Below, one piece after another: positions 21,578 through 33,288 of a DNA stretch of 64,000 nt; positions within the stretch are counted from its first letter, which is position 1; each line of letters begins with the position of its first letter. The stretch lies in the NCBI GenBank assembly GCA_900073065.1, contig FJOG01000010.1, positions 114,114 through 178,113 of the forward strand, written 5' to 3'. The notes under the pieces were generated by a model. It was not told where the DNA came from and searched no databases. It saw only the letters and a list, made by a program, of their open reading frames with translations. The position numbers were made by a program, and so were the translations under genes. The DNA is from Phialocephala subalpina. Lineage: Eukaryota; Ascomycota; Leotiomycetes; Helotiales; Mollisiaceae.

Positions 21578-21917
21578 AGCGGCATTACCATATTGCGCGC
21601 CGACGACGATATCCTTGCAAGGCATCGACATCAATACGACCTTAAACAAGACGTCCTGTGTTGAGCGAATTTCTGATGCTGGATGAGTTTCTGACCATGT
21701 CTTGTTAATAAGCGTGCTCTCGACTTGCAACCTGCTCTTTCTTCGAAATCCAATTTAGGACCGCTCTTCCAAGTTTCGCAGCCTCACGTGCATCGATCGT
21801 TCTTTCCCTGTTTCTGCTCTTTGCTCCAGCAGGAGAGTTCCTTCACCACCCGGAAATAAGTTGCAGTCTTCCTAATTTGCAGCATACCATGACACTGGGA
21901 GGTCGATAGGTCTCAGC

Positions 21918-24900
21918 ATGGATCCAAGCATCCAACGAGCTTTGAATGATAAGCTCTACGACAAGCGGAAGGTCGGCGCTCTCGAGTAGGTACCCGCACC
22001 TTCAAAGCAACGAGACAAGCTAACAATATTATCATAGCCTTGAACGTGTCATTCGAGATCTTGCTGCAGCAAAAGAATTTGAGAGGATCAAGAAGATAAT
22101 CGAGCAACTCTGCAACGATTATGCCTATGCGGTGCATCAGCCTCATGCTAGAAATGGCGGCCTCATTGGCCTGGCAGCTGCAGCTATTGCTCTAGGACCA
22201 GTATGTCTGACCTTCCGATGAGATTGATTTAACTGATTGTCCGTTAGGATTTGGCACGTTACTTGGATGTTATTGTCCCTCCGGTACTCGCTTGCTTTAC
22301 AGATCAAGATGCTAGGGTCCGGTACTACGCATGTGAAAGCATGTACAACATTGCCAAGGTAGCCAAAGGCGAAGTGTTGCCTTACTTCAATGACATCTTT
22401 GATGCTTTGTGTAAAGTATGTTTCTCCTTCTCCCAGCCCTTAGGTCTTTCTCACAAGTACATAGCTCGGGGCGGACTCCGAGCTCTCCGTCAAAAATGGA
22501 GCCGAGCTTTTGGACCGTTTGATCAAAGACATTGTTTCCGAGTCTGCAGCTAATTACGTCTCTATTCTTCACACGTCTGAAGAATCATCTATTGAAACCG
22601 ACAAAGAGACCCCGGATGAGTCTGTTGATTTGCCTACAGCCTTTTCGCTCGCTCGCTTCATCCCGCTCCTAAAAGAACGCATTTACGTTATCAACCCATT
22701 CACTAGAACGTTTCTCGTGGGGTGGATAACGTTACTTGACTCAATTCCCGATTTGGAGCTCGTCTCATACCTTCCAGAATTCCTGAGTGGCCTTTTCAAG
22801 TTCCTCAGTGATCCGAATCGCGACGTGCACGTCGCAACCCAAGGAGCCTTGGAGCGATTCCTCAGTGAGATCAAGCGTATTACGCGGATCAAAAAGGGTA
22901 TTGAGGAAAGTCGGAAGTCTCGAAGCGACGGGAAACGAAAGCGCTCCGGCTCTATGGACAGCGAAAATTCAGTAGCACCCGATGGGGGCGCCGACGACCA
23001 GTCATCAACTGCTGCCGATGGCGATGAGGAGGAGGACGACGACAACAACGACGATGACTGGGTGCCTGGACAGGACATCCAGGTCCGCTTCAAGGAGATA
23101 TTAGAGATCTTGACGGCCAATCTTGATAGTCCTTTGGGTACGTATTGTGAAACTTGCAATGCTGAGTCAGTGCTAATCTTTGCTTGTAGAAGAAGATAGT
23201 CTGCTCGAATCCTTGAGGTGGATTGTTGACTTTCTTGACATATGTCCGGAAGAGGTATTGCCTTTTGCTCCGAAAATCTTGGCACATCTTCTACCTGCAA
23301 TGGCGAGCGGAGTAGAATCTATACGCCAGGCTGCGTCTCGAGTAAACACATCCTTGATGGACTACGTGGTATCGCTTGCCGATGAAGGAGCACCTTCGGA
23401 ACCCCCTTCTGCCGGACCAGCTAGAATACCCACATCAATCGTCAAGGACTCCGTTAATAATGATCGTAGAGACTCCTCTACCAATACTCGTGGATCCATA
23501 TCGAACTCTCGGGAATTAGATAAAAGGGAAGCAGAGGTCCAGACACCACCTCCACCATACAAAACCCCAACACCGACATCGCCGCCTCAACCTCACCAAC
23601 CTCAAGTTGAGCTCGACTACGGCGCAGCCGTTGCTTCTTTGACCTTATTGTTCCTGAATGACCACGAAGCCACCAGAGTTGCAGCCTTGACGTGGCTCTT
23701 GATGCTTCATCGAAAAGCACCGAGAAAGGTGCTTGCATTCAATGATGGGACCTTTCCGGCGCTGCTAAAGACCTTGTCTGATCCTGCCGAAGCAGTGGTC
23801 ACCCGAGATTTACAACTTCTATCACAGATATCGCGAAACAGTGGCGATGATTACTTCTCTTCATTCATGGAGAATCTTCTCCAACTCTTTTCAACTGACA
23901 GAAAGCTGCTCGAGACGAGAGGAAACTTGATCATTCGTCAGCTTTGTATCAGTCTGAGCGCGGAGCGTATCTATCGCACACTTGCTGATTGCATCGAGAA
24001 GGAAGAGGATGTGGAATTTGCCAGCATCATGGTGCAGAATCTTAACAACAACCTCATAACCGCTCCAGAGTTGGCAGAGCTTCGCAAAAGGCTACGAAAC
24101 TTGGAGACCAAGGTTTGTTACTGTTTGTTGTCGGAGATGATAGGCTTACAGTTCACAGGATGGGCAGACATTTTTTGTTGCTCTCTTCAGGTCTTGGTGC
24201 TACAATGCCGTCGCTACGTTCTCACTTTGCCTCCTTGCACAAGCATATGAACAAGCCTACAACCTCTTGCAGATATTGTAAGGTTCATGTCGTGGTACAG
24301 GAGTCATACTAACGTCCACCAGTGCAGAGTTGGAGATGACTGTCAACATGCTCATTCAAATTGATAAATTGGTCCAACTATTGGAATCTCCTGTCTTCAC
24401 ATGTAGGTCGAGCATGGCGCAGTAGGATACCCGCTGACATCGTACCAGATCTTCGTCTACAGTTGCTAGAACCGGAGAAATACCCTCACCTGTACAAGTG
24501 CCTTTATGGCCTTCTCATGTTGCTTCCCCAGTCTTCAGCTTTCGCGGCGCTAAAGAACAGACTAAATAGCGTGAGCGCAATAGGCTACTTGCATATCGCA
24601 CCCCGAGCGTACGTACTTCAATCTCGTAATAACAGTGTGGTCGAGAGTGTATCTACTTTTCAATTTCATCAACGTCAGAAAAGCACGGAGACTCATACAT
24701 CCTCATTTAGCGCGCCTTCGAATGCTGGTCCATCCAGCTTCGATAGATCCAGCCGTTTGAAAGGCAGGGATGAAGGTGGTATCCGATGGAATGAATTACT
24801 GGAGAAGTTTAGAAGTGTCCAAGAGCGAGCAAGAAGAGCACAGAGACCTGGAGGGGACTTTGACGATGGACTTGGTGAAGCTCGTGTTGGGGACAACCTT

Positions 24901-25050
24901 GATGCAAGGGCGTTCAAAGAGCTGGCACGACTACAGGGCCCGCCTCTGCCAGTGAAAGATACGCCTCCAGCAGCAGCCGCAAACAAGTCGAAATCAAGCC
25001 TAGGCAAATTTGGGCGATTAGGAGTATCTGGTGGTCGGCCAAAGCGATGA
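21918..25050 (+). CDS. VAC14: Vac14, scaffold of the PI3P 5-kinase (Fab1/PIKfyve) complex
   Basis: Eight exons (21918-21985, 22038-22200, 22248-22415, 22465-23137, 23190-24112, 24159-24277, 24323-24402, 24449-25050) give 931 aa, with phases agreeing at every join. N-terminal HEAT repeats start at once ([20 protein letters not shown], then [17 protein letters not shown] and [21 protein letters not shown]). A charged insert with a run of Asp/Glu/Asn follows near residue 365, then more HEAT repeats. The C-terminal Fig4-binding region includes [20 protein letters not shown] and [11 protein letters not shown]...[24 protein letters not shown]. Vac14 holds Fab1 and the Fig4 phosphatase on the vacuole membrane and so controls PI(3,5)P2. 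The last 110 residues are disordered. The stop lies 68 bp from that of the convergent HAUS1-like gene. Confidence 0.93.
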
Positions 25051-25118
25051 TTCTGCTGGTATCCACGGATATTTGAACAAGCACAAGCATCACATACGGG
25101 ATGTGTAATGTAAATCAT

Positions 25119-26006
25119 TCAAGACCTTGTTTTCTTCGGACTTTCTCGTTCTACCAATCCCTCGAACATGGTATCTCTTTCATGTGTCAAGCCTCGTAGC
25201 TCGATCCTCAGACGCTCCAGCTCTAATCTAGCCAAATCCGTATCTTGTGGCAAGCCATGATAACTCTTGACTTGGGCCTCGAGGTCCTTCACAGTGGCCA
25301 TCAAAGTTTTGAATTTCTCCTCCTCTGCTTTGACATCCTGTATAGTAGCCTTCGATGTTCCTGCCGACGCAGCTAGAGACAACACACGGTCGCGAAGCTC
25401 TGGGAGCTTCGATGCTAACGTCTTTGCCTTCCGCTGATACTCGATAGTTTGCTTCTGCAGATTTGAAGGAGGCTGGTAGGCATCACTCTGCAAGTCTCTG
25501 ATCAAGTTGTTGATGTTTTGGAGTTCGGAGTTCAAGTGAGCCTCGAGGATTGAGATGCGATCCTTCGCCTGCTCCAAATCGTAGGTAGTAACTTGAAGAT
25601 CGATGACACTTCGTCCCAATTTCTCGACATCTGGTATCGGTTGCTTCAACGTAACACTGAGACTCGAAAGAGCTTCAATGCTGGTCTGCCCCTCCCGAGT
25701 CAGCGATTCCTCGATTGAGGCGAGCAAGTCTGCATTTGGATCTGGCTTCTCCTTCGTCTGCAAGCCCTGCAGAGCTTTCACCTCGATTTTGGCTAATAGA
25801 TCGCGTTCTTCGTCGGCGCTTTCGTTGACGGTGGCGAGGGCGAGGAGGGCTTTCAAGGTTTCGTTGTTGCGCTCAAAGGGCGGTGGGGTCTTGCCGGAGA
25901 ATTTCATAGAGAGCCAGCTATCGACATAATTCCAATCTTTAGCTGCCGCAAGTTGTTGTCGTGCCACTGAAGGGGAAAATATCGCCGAGGGAGAGAGATG
26001 TGCCAT
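25119..26006 (-). CDS. HAUS augmin-like complex subunit 1-like coiled-coil protein
   Basis: A single exon of 295 codons from the ATG at 26006 (MAHLSPSAIFSPSVARQQ). An upstream in-frame ATG at 26075 is less likely, being in the promoter region. The N-terminal AKDWNYVDSWLSMKFSGKTPPPFERNNETLKALLALA resembles the conserved head of HAUS1. The rest is predicted coiled coil rich in Leu, Glu, Lys and Gln. Augmin binds microtubules and recruits gamma-tubulin to branch new ones in the spindle, a role known in animals and plants and shown for some filamentous fungi. The match is by pattern only. The gene is convergent with VAC14 (68 bp between stops) and divergent from the DnaJ gene (264 bp). Confidence 0.7.
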   Translation of the reverse strand: MAHLSPSAIFSPSVARQQLAAAKDWNYVDSWLSMKFSGKTPPPFERNNETLKALLALATVNESADEERDLLAKIEVKALQGLQTKEKPDPNADLLASIEESLTREGQTSIEALSSLSVTLKQPIPDVEKLGRSVIDLQVTTYDLEQAKDRISILEAHLNSELQNINNLIRDLQSDAYQPPSNLQKQTIEYQRKAKTLASKLPELRDRVLSLAASAGTSKATIQDVKAEEEKFKTLMATVKDLEAQVKSYHGLPQDTDLARLELERLRIELRGLTHERDTMFEGLVERESPKKTRS

Positions 26007-26270
26007 TGTTGGTTGTGATTCTTGTGTATGATTACTGAGCCAGTTGTTTTGATCGCGCTGGTGATTCAGGTACACGCGAGTGGTGGGGCAGGCAAGGCTG
26101 AGATGCTAAGGACGCTAAAATCAACCCCGGTCAATTTAAATTTGGGTCTAATCGCCAGCCTGGCCTCATGGACTCGACCAGACCATATCTTGACAGTTCT
26201 CTTTTCATTTCTCCAACCCAATTGTCTACAAACCACCAGACCTCCGAGCACTTCTGCACGATCATTCGCG

Positions 26271-27879
26271 ATGATTGTCAATCTCTCGGCTTTGGCGTTC
26301 GCCGCAACCATTTTATCTTCTAATTCTCCAGTCTTCGCCCTCTCCTCCGATACACCAATCTCGTCACTCCTCGCATCTGCAAACGCCCATCTTGCCAAAG
26401 GCGAGACGAACGATGCCCTTACATACTACGACATTGCGATCTCTCGCGATCCTCAAAACTATCTTACATACTTCAGGCGTGGTGCCACATACCTCTCCTT
26501 AGGACGAACCTCCCAGGCCACCAGGGACTTCGACAAGGTTCTGTCGATTAAGCCTGGTTTTGAGGGGGCGTTGGTGCAGCGTGCGAAGATTCACGCAAAG
26601 AATGGTGACTGGGACGCTGCAAAGAAGGACTTTGTTGCTCATGGCAATTCAGCGGAGGATCTGGCACAAATTGAAGAGGCGAAGGGTGCTGCTCATTTAG
26701 CAGCTGCTGCGGAGAAGAGTGGGAACTGGGAGGAATGTGTCACACAATCTGGCGTTGCGATTGTGGTCGCAAGTAAGATGTTGTCGTTACGGAAGACGAG
26801 AGCTCATTGTCGGTTTGAGCGTGGAGAGGTTCAGGAGGGCATGAGTGATCTCAAGCATGTCTTGCAGATGCAGTCAGGAATGACGGAACCGCATATGCAG
26901 ATATCGGCGATCACATACTACGCTCTGGCTGATCTGGAACGCGGTATGGACCAAATGCGAAAGTGCTTGCACTCAGATCCGGATTCGAAGAAATGTAAGA
27001 AGCTATACAGAAGGGAGAAGACGCTGGACAAGCAATTGGCACAGATCAGCAAATTTATGGATAAGAAGCAGTACGCCAGTGCCGTCAAATTGTTACTTCC
27101 AACGAAAGAGGATTTGGGTCTGGTTCAGGACGTTAAGGATGATGTCAAGGAGCTTCGTAAAGCGGGCACTATTCCAGAGCGTGCTCCTAATGACCTCGTC
27201 TCCGCTCTTGTCGAGATGGTTTGCGAGGCTTTCCATGAAGTAAGTCAGAGCAAGGTTCAAGAGAGAAAGGGTGCTTCTTTGCTAACAGTCACAGATGAAA
27301 AACTCAAAGAAAGCGCAAACATGGTGCGATGAAGCTCTCACTTGGAACGAAAACTCTCTCCATGGTCTCCTTAACAAGGCACGGATACACATGGAAGCCG
27401 AAAACTATGATGCAGCTATCGCATCTCTCAACGCGGCCAAGGAGCACCACCCAGGAGCACAACAGATCAACCAATTATTACAAAACGCCCATACAGAGCT
27501 CAAGCGAAGCAAGACCAAGGACTACTACAAGGTTCTCGGTCTTACCCGTGATGCGGATGAGCTCCAGATCAAATCAGCTTACCGCAAAATGGTCAAGATC
27601 CACCACCCTGACAAGGCTCACAAGCAGGGCATCACCAAGGAAGACGCAGAAAAGAAGATGGCTGCAGTTAATGAAGCCTATGAAGTACTCAGCGACCCCG
27701 AATTGAAGCAAAGATACGACCAAGGAGATGATCCAAATGACCATGAGCAACAGCGCCAGCATCCTTTCCAAGGTAGTCCATTCCAAGGAGGCAACCCATT
27801 CGGTCATCATGGCGGTGGTCAGCAATTTAGTTTCAAGTTCGGGGGTGGTGGTCCAGGAGGATTCCCGTTCGGTGGATGA
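26271..27879 (+). CDS. ER-lumenal TPR and DnaJ-domain co-chaperone (P58IPK/DNAJC3-like)
   Basis: Exons 26271-27239 and 27295-27879, with a 55-nt intron, give 517 aa. The start MIVNLSALAFAATILSSNSPVFA is a signal peptide. Tandem TPR units begin near residue 30 (ASANAHLAKGETNDALTYYD) and continue to about 390. The J domain follows at about 405-475 (DYYKVLGLTRDADELQIKSAY), with the HPD motif in IHHPDKAH that stimulates Hsp70. The C-terminus is Gly/Phe/Gln-rich and ends GGFPFGG. The arrangement is that of DNAJC3/P58IPK, which presents unfolded lumenal clients to BiP. No KDEL/HDEL-like retrieval signal is visible, as is also the case for DNAJC3. Confidence 0.88.
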
Positions 27880-28556
27880 TAAAAGCTTTGTGGGCTGGCG
27901 TTGGGTTTGGGTTCAGGAGTTAAGTTGACGGCGATCAACCAGAGCATCATATCTCGCATTGTGTGTTGGATAGATAGCATAGGGTGTACTTATACACAAG
28001 AATGGAGACGATTACCAGGACCGATCAGATGAATCTTAGCTTTGTGAATCACAAACACCATTAGGTGGAGTGAACTGCATAGCGCAACATTTCAAAGAAG
28101 GCTCTTGCTTAGTCAAAATCCAGACAATAGAACTTGTAAATCTATGTATTCCGAGACTGACAATGGGCGCTTCCTTCCGTACACCTGCAGTCCATACTTC
28201 CGTTTCTTAAGATTGGAACTTTACAATAGTTTCCAGTACAAGAAGCTATTCCCGACATTGAAAGTCGGTTCTGCAAGGCTTTCTCCACGATGTCAAATGT
28301 CCACAATAGAAACGTCACAATCCGAGGACGAGTGATAGCTGGGTTGCAAGAGAGAGTATTGGTTGGAAACCCATGATCTTCAATTCTACCACGTTGCTCG
28401 CAACTACGATTTTATATCGAAGTCCATCCGTGGTCATAATAGTATAGGCCTGATCCCACAGACCAGTGCCCTCTAACTCCGCCCCCGGAACGCCATCCAG
28501 CAAGCCGCCCAGCCATGCCGTGCCATGAAAATTCATCTCACATATCGGACAGTCCT
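27880..28556. other. convergent 3' flanks of the DnaJ gene and eIF3k
   Basis: 677 bp between two convergent stops. An 81-codon minus-strand frame at 28315-28560 overlaps the eIF3k stop and has no recognisable domain. Confidence 0.55.
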
Positions 28557-29506
28557 TCAAGCAGGCTGCTCATAAGCCCGTCTGATGACTCTTGCGAACT
28601 GATCGACCTTCACATTCTCCCTAACAATCGTTCCCTTGGCCTCGTTCTCCTTGTTCAATGGTACCTTCACAACCGTCCCCTCAATCTCCCATCCACAAAC
28701 ACCATTAACAAACTTGTCGAAACTCTCGCCTTGCATTCCCAACCAAGACTCTAGCACCGAACGCTCAATTTCTCTCACAGATTGAGAGATCGTAAGCGCG
28801 ATTCTGATACGGATCAGCTCTTCGAAACCGGCAACATCAGCAACGAGATCGGCGTAGAGATCATCACTGTCGAGCGTGGCCCAAAATTGACTGTATGAGG
28901 CTTGGCCGAGGAGGTTGTTCAGGACGTTGAGCTTTTGGACGGCTTCGGAGAGGGGTGCGTCGCCGGCTGCAGGGAGGGCGGATTGTGTGCTTGCGGGTGT
29001 GAGGATGTGAGGTGGGAGGAGGTGGAGGCAGAGGGAGAAGTCGGGGGAGGGGAAGACGGTTAGGGATTTGACGAGGATGTTGGTGATGGTTTCGTCTTTT
29101 GTGAGGTGGGGGTTGAATTGGTACCTGATCGAGAACGCAGATTAGTGATAATTCTCGAGAGGTTTTGCTTGCAATATATATATGAAGTAAGAAATGTCTT
29201 TCAGATAGAGCTAATGTTTAACTTCAAGGACTGGAGGGATTCATTCTCCATGCCCATTCAGGTAATAGGAAACGTTAAAAAAACGATCATCACTTTGACA
29301 ATGGAATGGCGACAGGGAAATTTAGCATTCACTCACAGCTTCAAAAGCGCCAGGTTTGCGTAGGCATCATAGGTCTTCTCTTCGCATTGTTGGACAACGT
29401 ATTCTTGGAAGATGCTGGTGGTCTCGGGGTTATATCTGTCGAGGCCGTTCAGGATCGCATCGATGTGTTCTGGCCTGTCGGGCGCGTAATCGAAAGGAAT
29501 CCCCAT
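28557..29506 (-). CDS. translation initiation factor eIF3 subunit K
   Basis: Exon 1 is 29337-29506 and exon 2 is 28557-29124 (minus strand), with a 212-nt intron, giving 245 aa. The protein begins [19 protein letters not shown], has [21 protein letters not shown], then the PCI/CSN8-like winged-helix part ([39 protein letters not shown]), and ends [13 protein letters not shown], a hallmark of eIF3k. eIF3k is a peripheral subunit of the eIF3 complex on the 40S subunit, present in filamentous fungi but missing in budding yeast. Length and motifs are normal. Confidence 0.93.
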
Positions 29507-29652
29507 CTTGGCGTCTTCGAAGGCGCGGCGGATGTGGTTGTGGAGGAAAGATGCGACTCGGAAATGGTTGTCGTGGTTTTAAAAGTTCGATCAATTTTGG
29601 TGGACGTGGTGGGCTCTCCGCTGAGTGGGCTCGCTAAGACTGGCTACCCCGC

Positions 29653-29660
29653 CACGTGAC
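29653..29660. promoter_or_regulatory. CACGTGAC E-box upstream of eIF3k
   Basis: CACGTGAC lies about 150 bp before the eIF3k start codon and matches the Cbf1/USF-type E-box core. Function is inferred from motif only. Confidence 0.3.
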
Positions 29661-29684
29661 ACTGGCCACTTTCAGGTTCTCCTT

Positions 29685-29710
29685 CTCCTACTCCTACTCC
29701 TACTCCTACT
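29685..29710. repeat. CTCCTA hexanucleotide microsatellite
   Basis: Just over four copies of CTCCTA in a pyrimidine-rich tract 180-200 bp upstream of the eIF3k start. Such CT tracts are common in fungal promoters, and the copy number may be polymorphic. Confidence 0.75.
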
Positions 29711-30130
29711 TCTTTCAGGCAAAACTTGAAGACCGAGGTGGCACCTTCTATATATGGTTCCAATCTCATATCGTAGCTACTCTCAAGAACCCCAGGTCTC
29801 AGTCAATCTTCGTCCATCCATTAATTATCAACCCCAATATCAACTGCTTTCAACGTTATCTTTTAGCCAGAAGTCTCATTTGCCTAGATTTCCGTCTTAA
29901 TTCCCGTCTTGCCATTCTTCTTGTCTCTTCCGCTGCTAAAAAGCATCCACTTTGCAGGTCAGGAAGTCGGTTGGCCTACCATCCTTCTGAAAAGTACCAA
30001 GAAAGGAGGAACATTCCAGTAGCAAACTCCAAATATAGTCTTCGTAACTCATTTCTTTACTATTACTCTCTCTCATTTCCACATTTCTTTTTTTACCTCT
30101 GTAGATAGATTTTGACGACTTTGAAGTATG

Positions 30131-30138
30131 TCACGTGA
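30131..30138. promoter_or_regulatory. TCACGTGA palindrome in gene-poor region
   Basis: An 8-bp palindromic E-box about 625 bp upstream of eIF3k. It is the same octamer as the one at 21570-21577. No adjacent gene on its right side is supported. Confidence 0.2.
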
Positions 30139-30447
30139 ACCACCCCCTCTGATCATGACGGCAGTGTCATACATCTGACGATTAAAGGGATGGGAAACTG
30201 GCTGGAGCGATCCATCTACTTCCGGTTTAATATATCTTGTGGAATCTACAATCACTAGTGCCATGCTCTCCGCATCATCTCGACCTCTGAAGTCGACTGA
30301 GACAACGTATTCAGCATGCACCTATTCTTCAGAGGCACAATGTATATTCAAATTCATTCTGTCCAGTAGTTTGGCTTTACATTCCTCCCTTTAACATGTT
30401 CCCGTCCAAAATTGAAGACACAAGCAAAGCTGCATCTTCATTCTGAG

Positions 30448-30869
30448 TCATTCTCCCTCGTAGATACTGACCTCAATGCCCTCCCAAGTGCTCTCTTCGT
30501 CCCACGGTTCCACCTTGACCACCACTCCGTTATCGACAACTCTCAATGTGATCTTGTCACTGCTCTCCTTCTCCTTCTTCTGTTTCTTCTTGTCCCCTGT
30601 CTTCGAGGCTGTCTCCGTTTTTTTGTCTGTTCGCTCCGAGGCTGCACGCTGTTTGTGCAAGGACTGAAGACAGCGTCAGCTCTCATATGAGAGGGAGTTG
30701 AATAGATTGTGTTCGCGCACAGCCCTTGTGCTATCTTATCATACTCGGCACTTGAAACCGAGTCAATATCGCGCCTCAAATGTTGTTCAAGTGGAACTCA
30801 CAGTGATGGTTTGCCGCCACCTAGAAGGGCTCGTGCCACGCCAAATTCCGAAGTTTTGGGGAGATGAAG
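30448..30869 (-). CDS. candidate partial gene: Lys-rich protein, last two exons
   Basis: On the minus strand, an exon at 30802-30869 ends ...ACC ATC ACT before GTGAGT. It joins in phase to 30448-30663, which starts after TTCAG. The joined peptide runs from a Trp/Arg-containing segment (NFGIWRGTSPSRWRQTIT) into SLHKQRAASERTDKKTETAS, a Lys-rich run, then an ordered tail KITLRVVDNGVVVKVEPWDE ending VSIYEGE. The tail looks like genuine beta-strand sequence. I could not find a convincing first exon upstream, so this may be an incomplete gene, a remnant, or chance. No function is proposed. Confidence 0.3.
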
Positions 30870-33288
30870 CTGTTCAAATCACCGGTATGTAATTTCATAG
30901 CAAATCGGGGATTCCCTATCACTCGAGCATGCCGTCTCAGAAGCGATCTATTCAGACAGGTTCTGAGGGGTCAGTAAACGAGAGCCATGTTGAAACTAGG
31001 GGGGCGGCTCGCTTACGCTGGCTTCTCGCCAACGCACCAACCACAGGTGCGCTCGCATGGCTGGAGGTGAAAGTCGCCCCCCATTAATGGCAAAGGAGGC
31101 CACAGATGAGGAACGTGATGCGCATAATGACAAGGAGGCATCGTGATATACTTCGTCCGGTGGATTCTTTTGATGAGGAAGAATGACGTTTGTGCGAGAT
31201 TGTTCGACACTTAAATACGTTGAGTGCAGACGCCAAGGCCGAAAAGGGGTTGGTTCAAACTTCTGGACAAACGGTAAAGCTCCAAATTCAACCCGAGGCC
31301 GAGGGCAAAGAGCGCTTGCAGCCCATCTATGGTAGTCCGAGCCCTTCCCCTTTTCAGGCAAGCGTGTTGCCGAAGAAGGGAGGGGAGCAATTGCACACGT
31401 TGCTGAAGACACCGAAGACGCTGAGCGCGAGAAGGTGGGTGTTATCTCACGGAGCGTACATTGTCCTTACCACTGATCAACATTCCAAGACGACTCCTAG
31501 CGCTTAATATCTTATTTTTATCCTCCCAATGTACTCGCAATTGCAATGACGTCTCTCGAAAATGGGTGAAGTGCTCCGTCCATATTATTCGACATAAGAC
31601 AACAAACTGTCATCATAGTCATCGTCTTCTGGGTCATCTGACTTGACGCGGTTGGCTAGAAGTCGAGCAACCTTGTTATGCCTACGCATAATCTGCTCAG
31701 AATCTCGTTTTCGTTTTCTCGCTGATGATTTCAGGGTTGCCACTTCCTTTTCTAACGCTACGACTTCCTCCTTCAGGTACTTCGAGGTAGTCGCTTCCTT
31801 CTTCAGAACGTTGTGGCTTCATCAAATTCTTCGTGCCTACCATTGCATTCTCCATAGCCAAAATTCTGTTCTCCATAGCTGCCAGCAATTTCTTCATCAC
31901 ATCAGCTCTGTTTTCCGCTAGGTCTGCTCTTTCGACTTCGACTTCGGCTCCCCAGACTGAGTTTCGGTCGGGCTCTAGAGATTCGGCTTCGTTCGGATGA
32001 CTGTTGATAATGTAAATAGGTACTCTCAAAGTTTGAAGTACAATTTTAATGAGGTCGTATCCTTATCTCGATAGCCTCACATGTTCTTCACTATTCTCGG
32101 TGTCAGTGAAAATGTAGGGGACCTGGAGAGCAAAAACGACCGTGCCTACCTGGATAGTTTTCCATGGTCACTCGCCCGTGTTATAGTAAATTTTGAATTT
32201 ATCTTTTTGAGATGTACCTTCCGCTATTGTCAGACAGTGACCTAGATCGTGATTATACTTACATCTTACTCTTTTTGCATGGTTTCGTAGTTTGGATGTA
32301 TTCTTGCATGTGAACGGACTACAGGAATGTTAGAATACATTTCACATGTGTGGTAAAACTATGGCACGACGGTGGGAGGAACATGAAAAGAATAGGTGAG
32401 TGGTATCACGGTCCTAAGAATGAATCTCAACACTTACTCGCCGTTCTTGACAGGGCACCGCAGCTTTCGATAAGGTTCTTTTTGAGGGCTTCGTTGGTGT
32501 TAGACATGGAGGCCAATGTGATCAACATGATCATCAAATTCACAACGAGCTGGTAGTGGCATTTTCGTGCTGTTTGCTCAAATGAGAATCTGCAGCTTGA
32601 GAAGGAAGATGTTGGGGAGACTTGCTGTAATTTTGGGAGCATGTCTAAGAAGCCAGTCCAGAAACTGAATATTGTGTCACGTTCAGCTGAAGGAGTCAAA
32701 AGCAATTATGGCAGGGAGTAGACCATGGTTTGCGCAAGGCATTGGCTATTGAATATTAGAGCAATTTTTGCTTTAGCCAATTATGCTCCTCTGGACGGTT
32801 TCATCACCGCCACAGATTAGTACTCCATGTTCCCTACTGCTTGACTGGTGGTACCACGAAACTATCATCATTCAAAAAAAGGAGACATCTTTCGATGCAA
32901 GCGGGCAAGGATTGTTGATTACAACAGGACAGAATACAAATATCCAAAGTACAGAACAATAACTTCGTTCAAATCGAAAGTCTCCACGCAAAAGGCACTT
33001 CGCACTCGATAAGTTATGTCGCGGTAAAATTTTTGAAGAGGATCTCACAAACATGGTTCTGGTTCGGAGGTAGCATTCGCTATCCGAAGCATCATTGGAT
33101 ACTGAAGCTACTCTCTTCCAGAGGATCCAGCCCACCACTTTCCAACTTCCAATGATCGTGTGAAAAGTAAATTGCGAGTAGACAAGGTCATCCATATTTC
33201 GCCAACCAAGGACAGAGCTCCAAACTGTCTCAATGTCTCAATTGTGGACATGGTTTTTGGCTCCTACTCATATTCATTTCAGGGTATC

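Larger units (their letters stand above)
20658..21917. other. intergenic with a short GTGCA repeat
   Basis: No supported gene in 1.26 kb. There is a GTGCA-rich tract at 20750-20788 and a TCACGTGA palindrome at 21570-21577. The minus-strand ORFs over the SMP-like gene are shadows. Confidence 0.5.
29507..33288. other. gene-poor region with repeats and weak exon candidates
   Basis: 3.8 kb with no confident gene. It contains a CTCCTA microsatellite, a TCACGTGA palindrome, a possible two-exon fragment at 30448-30869 (minus), and a 110-codon minus-strand frame at 31697-32029 that is Glu/Met/Asn-rich and may form a coiled coil. The latter two cannot be joined into a full gene model by reading. The segment at 32040-32900 is AT-rich and has stops in all frames. 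Confidence 0.5.

Noticed and set aside
31697..32029. 110-codon minus-strand frame with coiled-coil-like composition
   Set aside because: No recognisable family and no splice sites joining it to neighbours; too weak for a gene call.
31400..32900. Possible transposon relic in the AT-rich, stop-rich segment
   Set aside because: No terminal repeats, target-site duplication or transposase/reverse-transcriptase motif could be seen.
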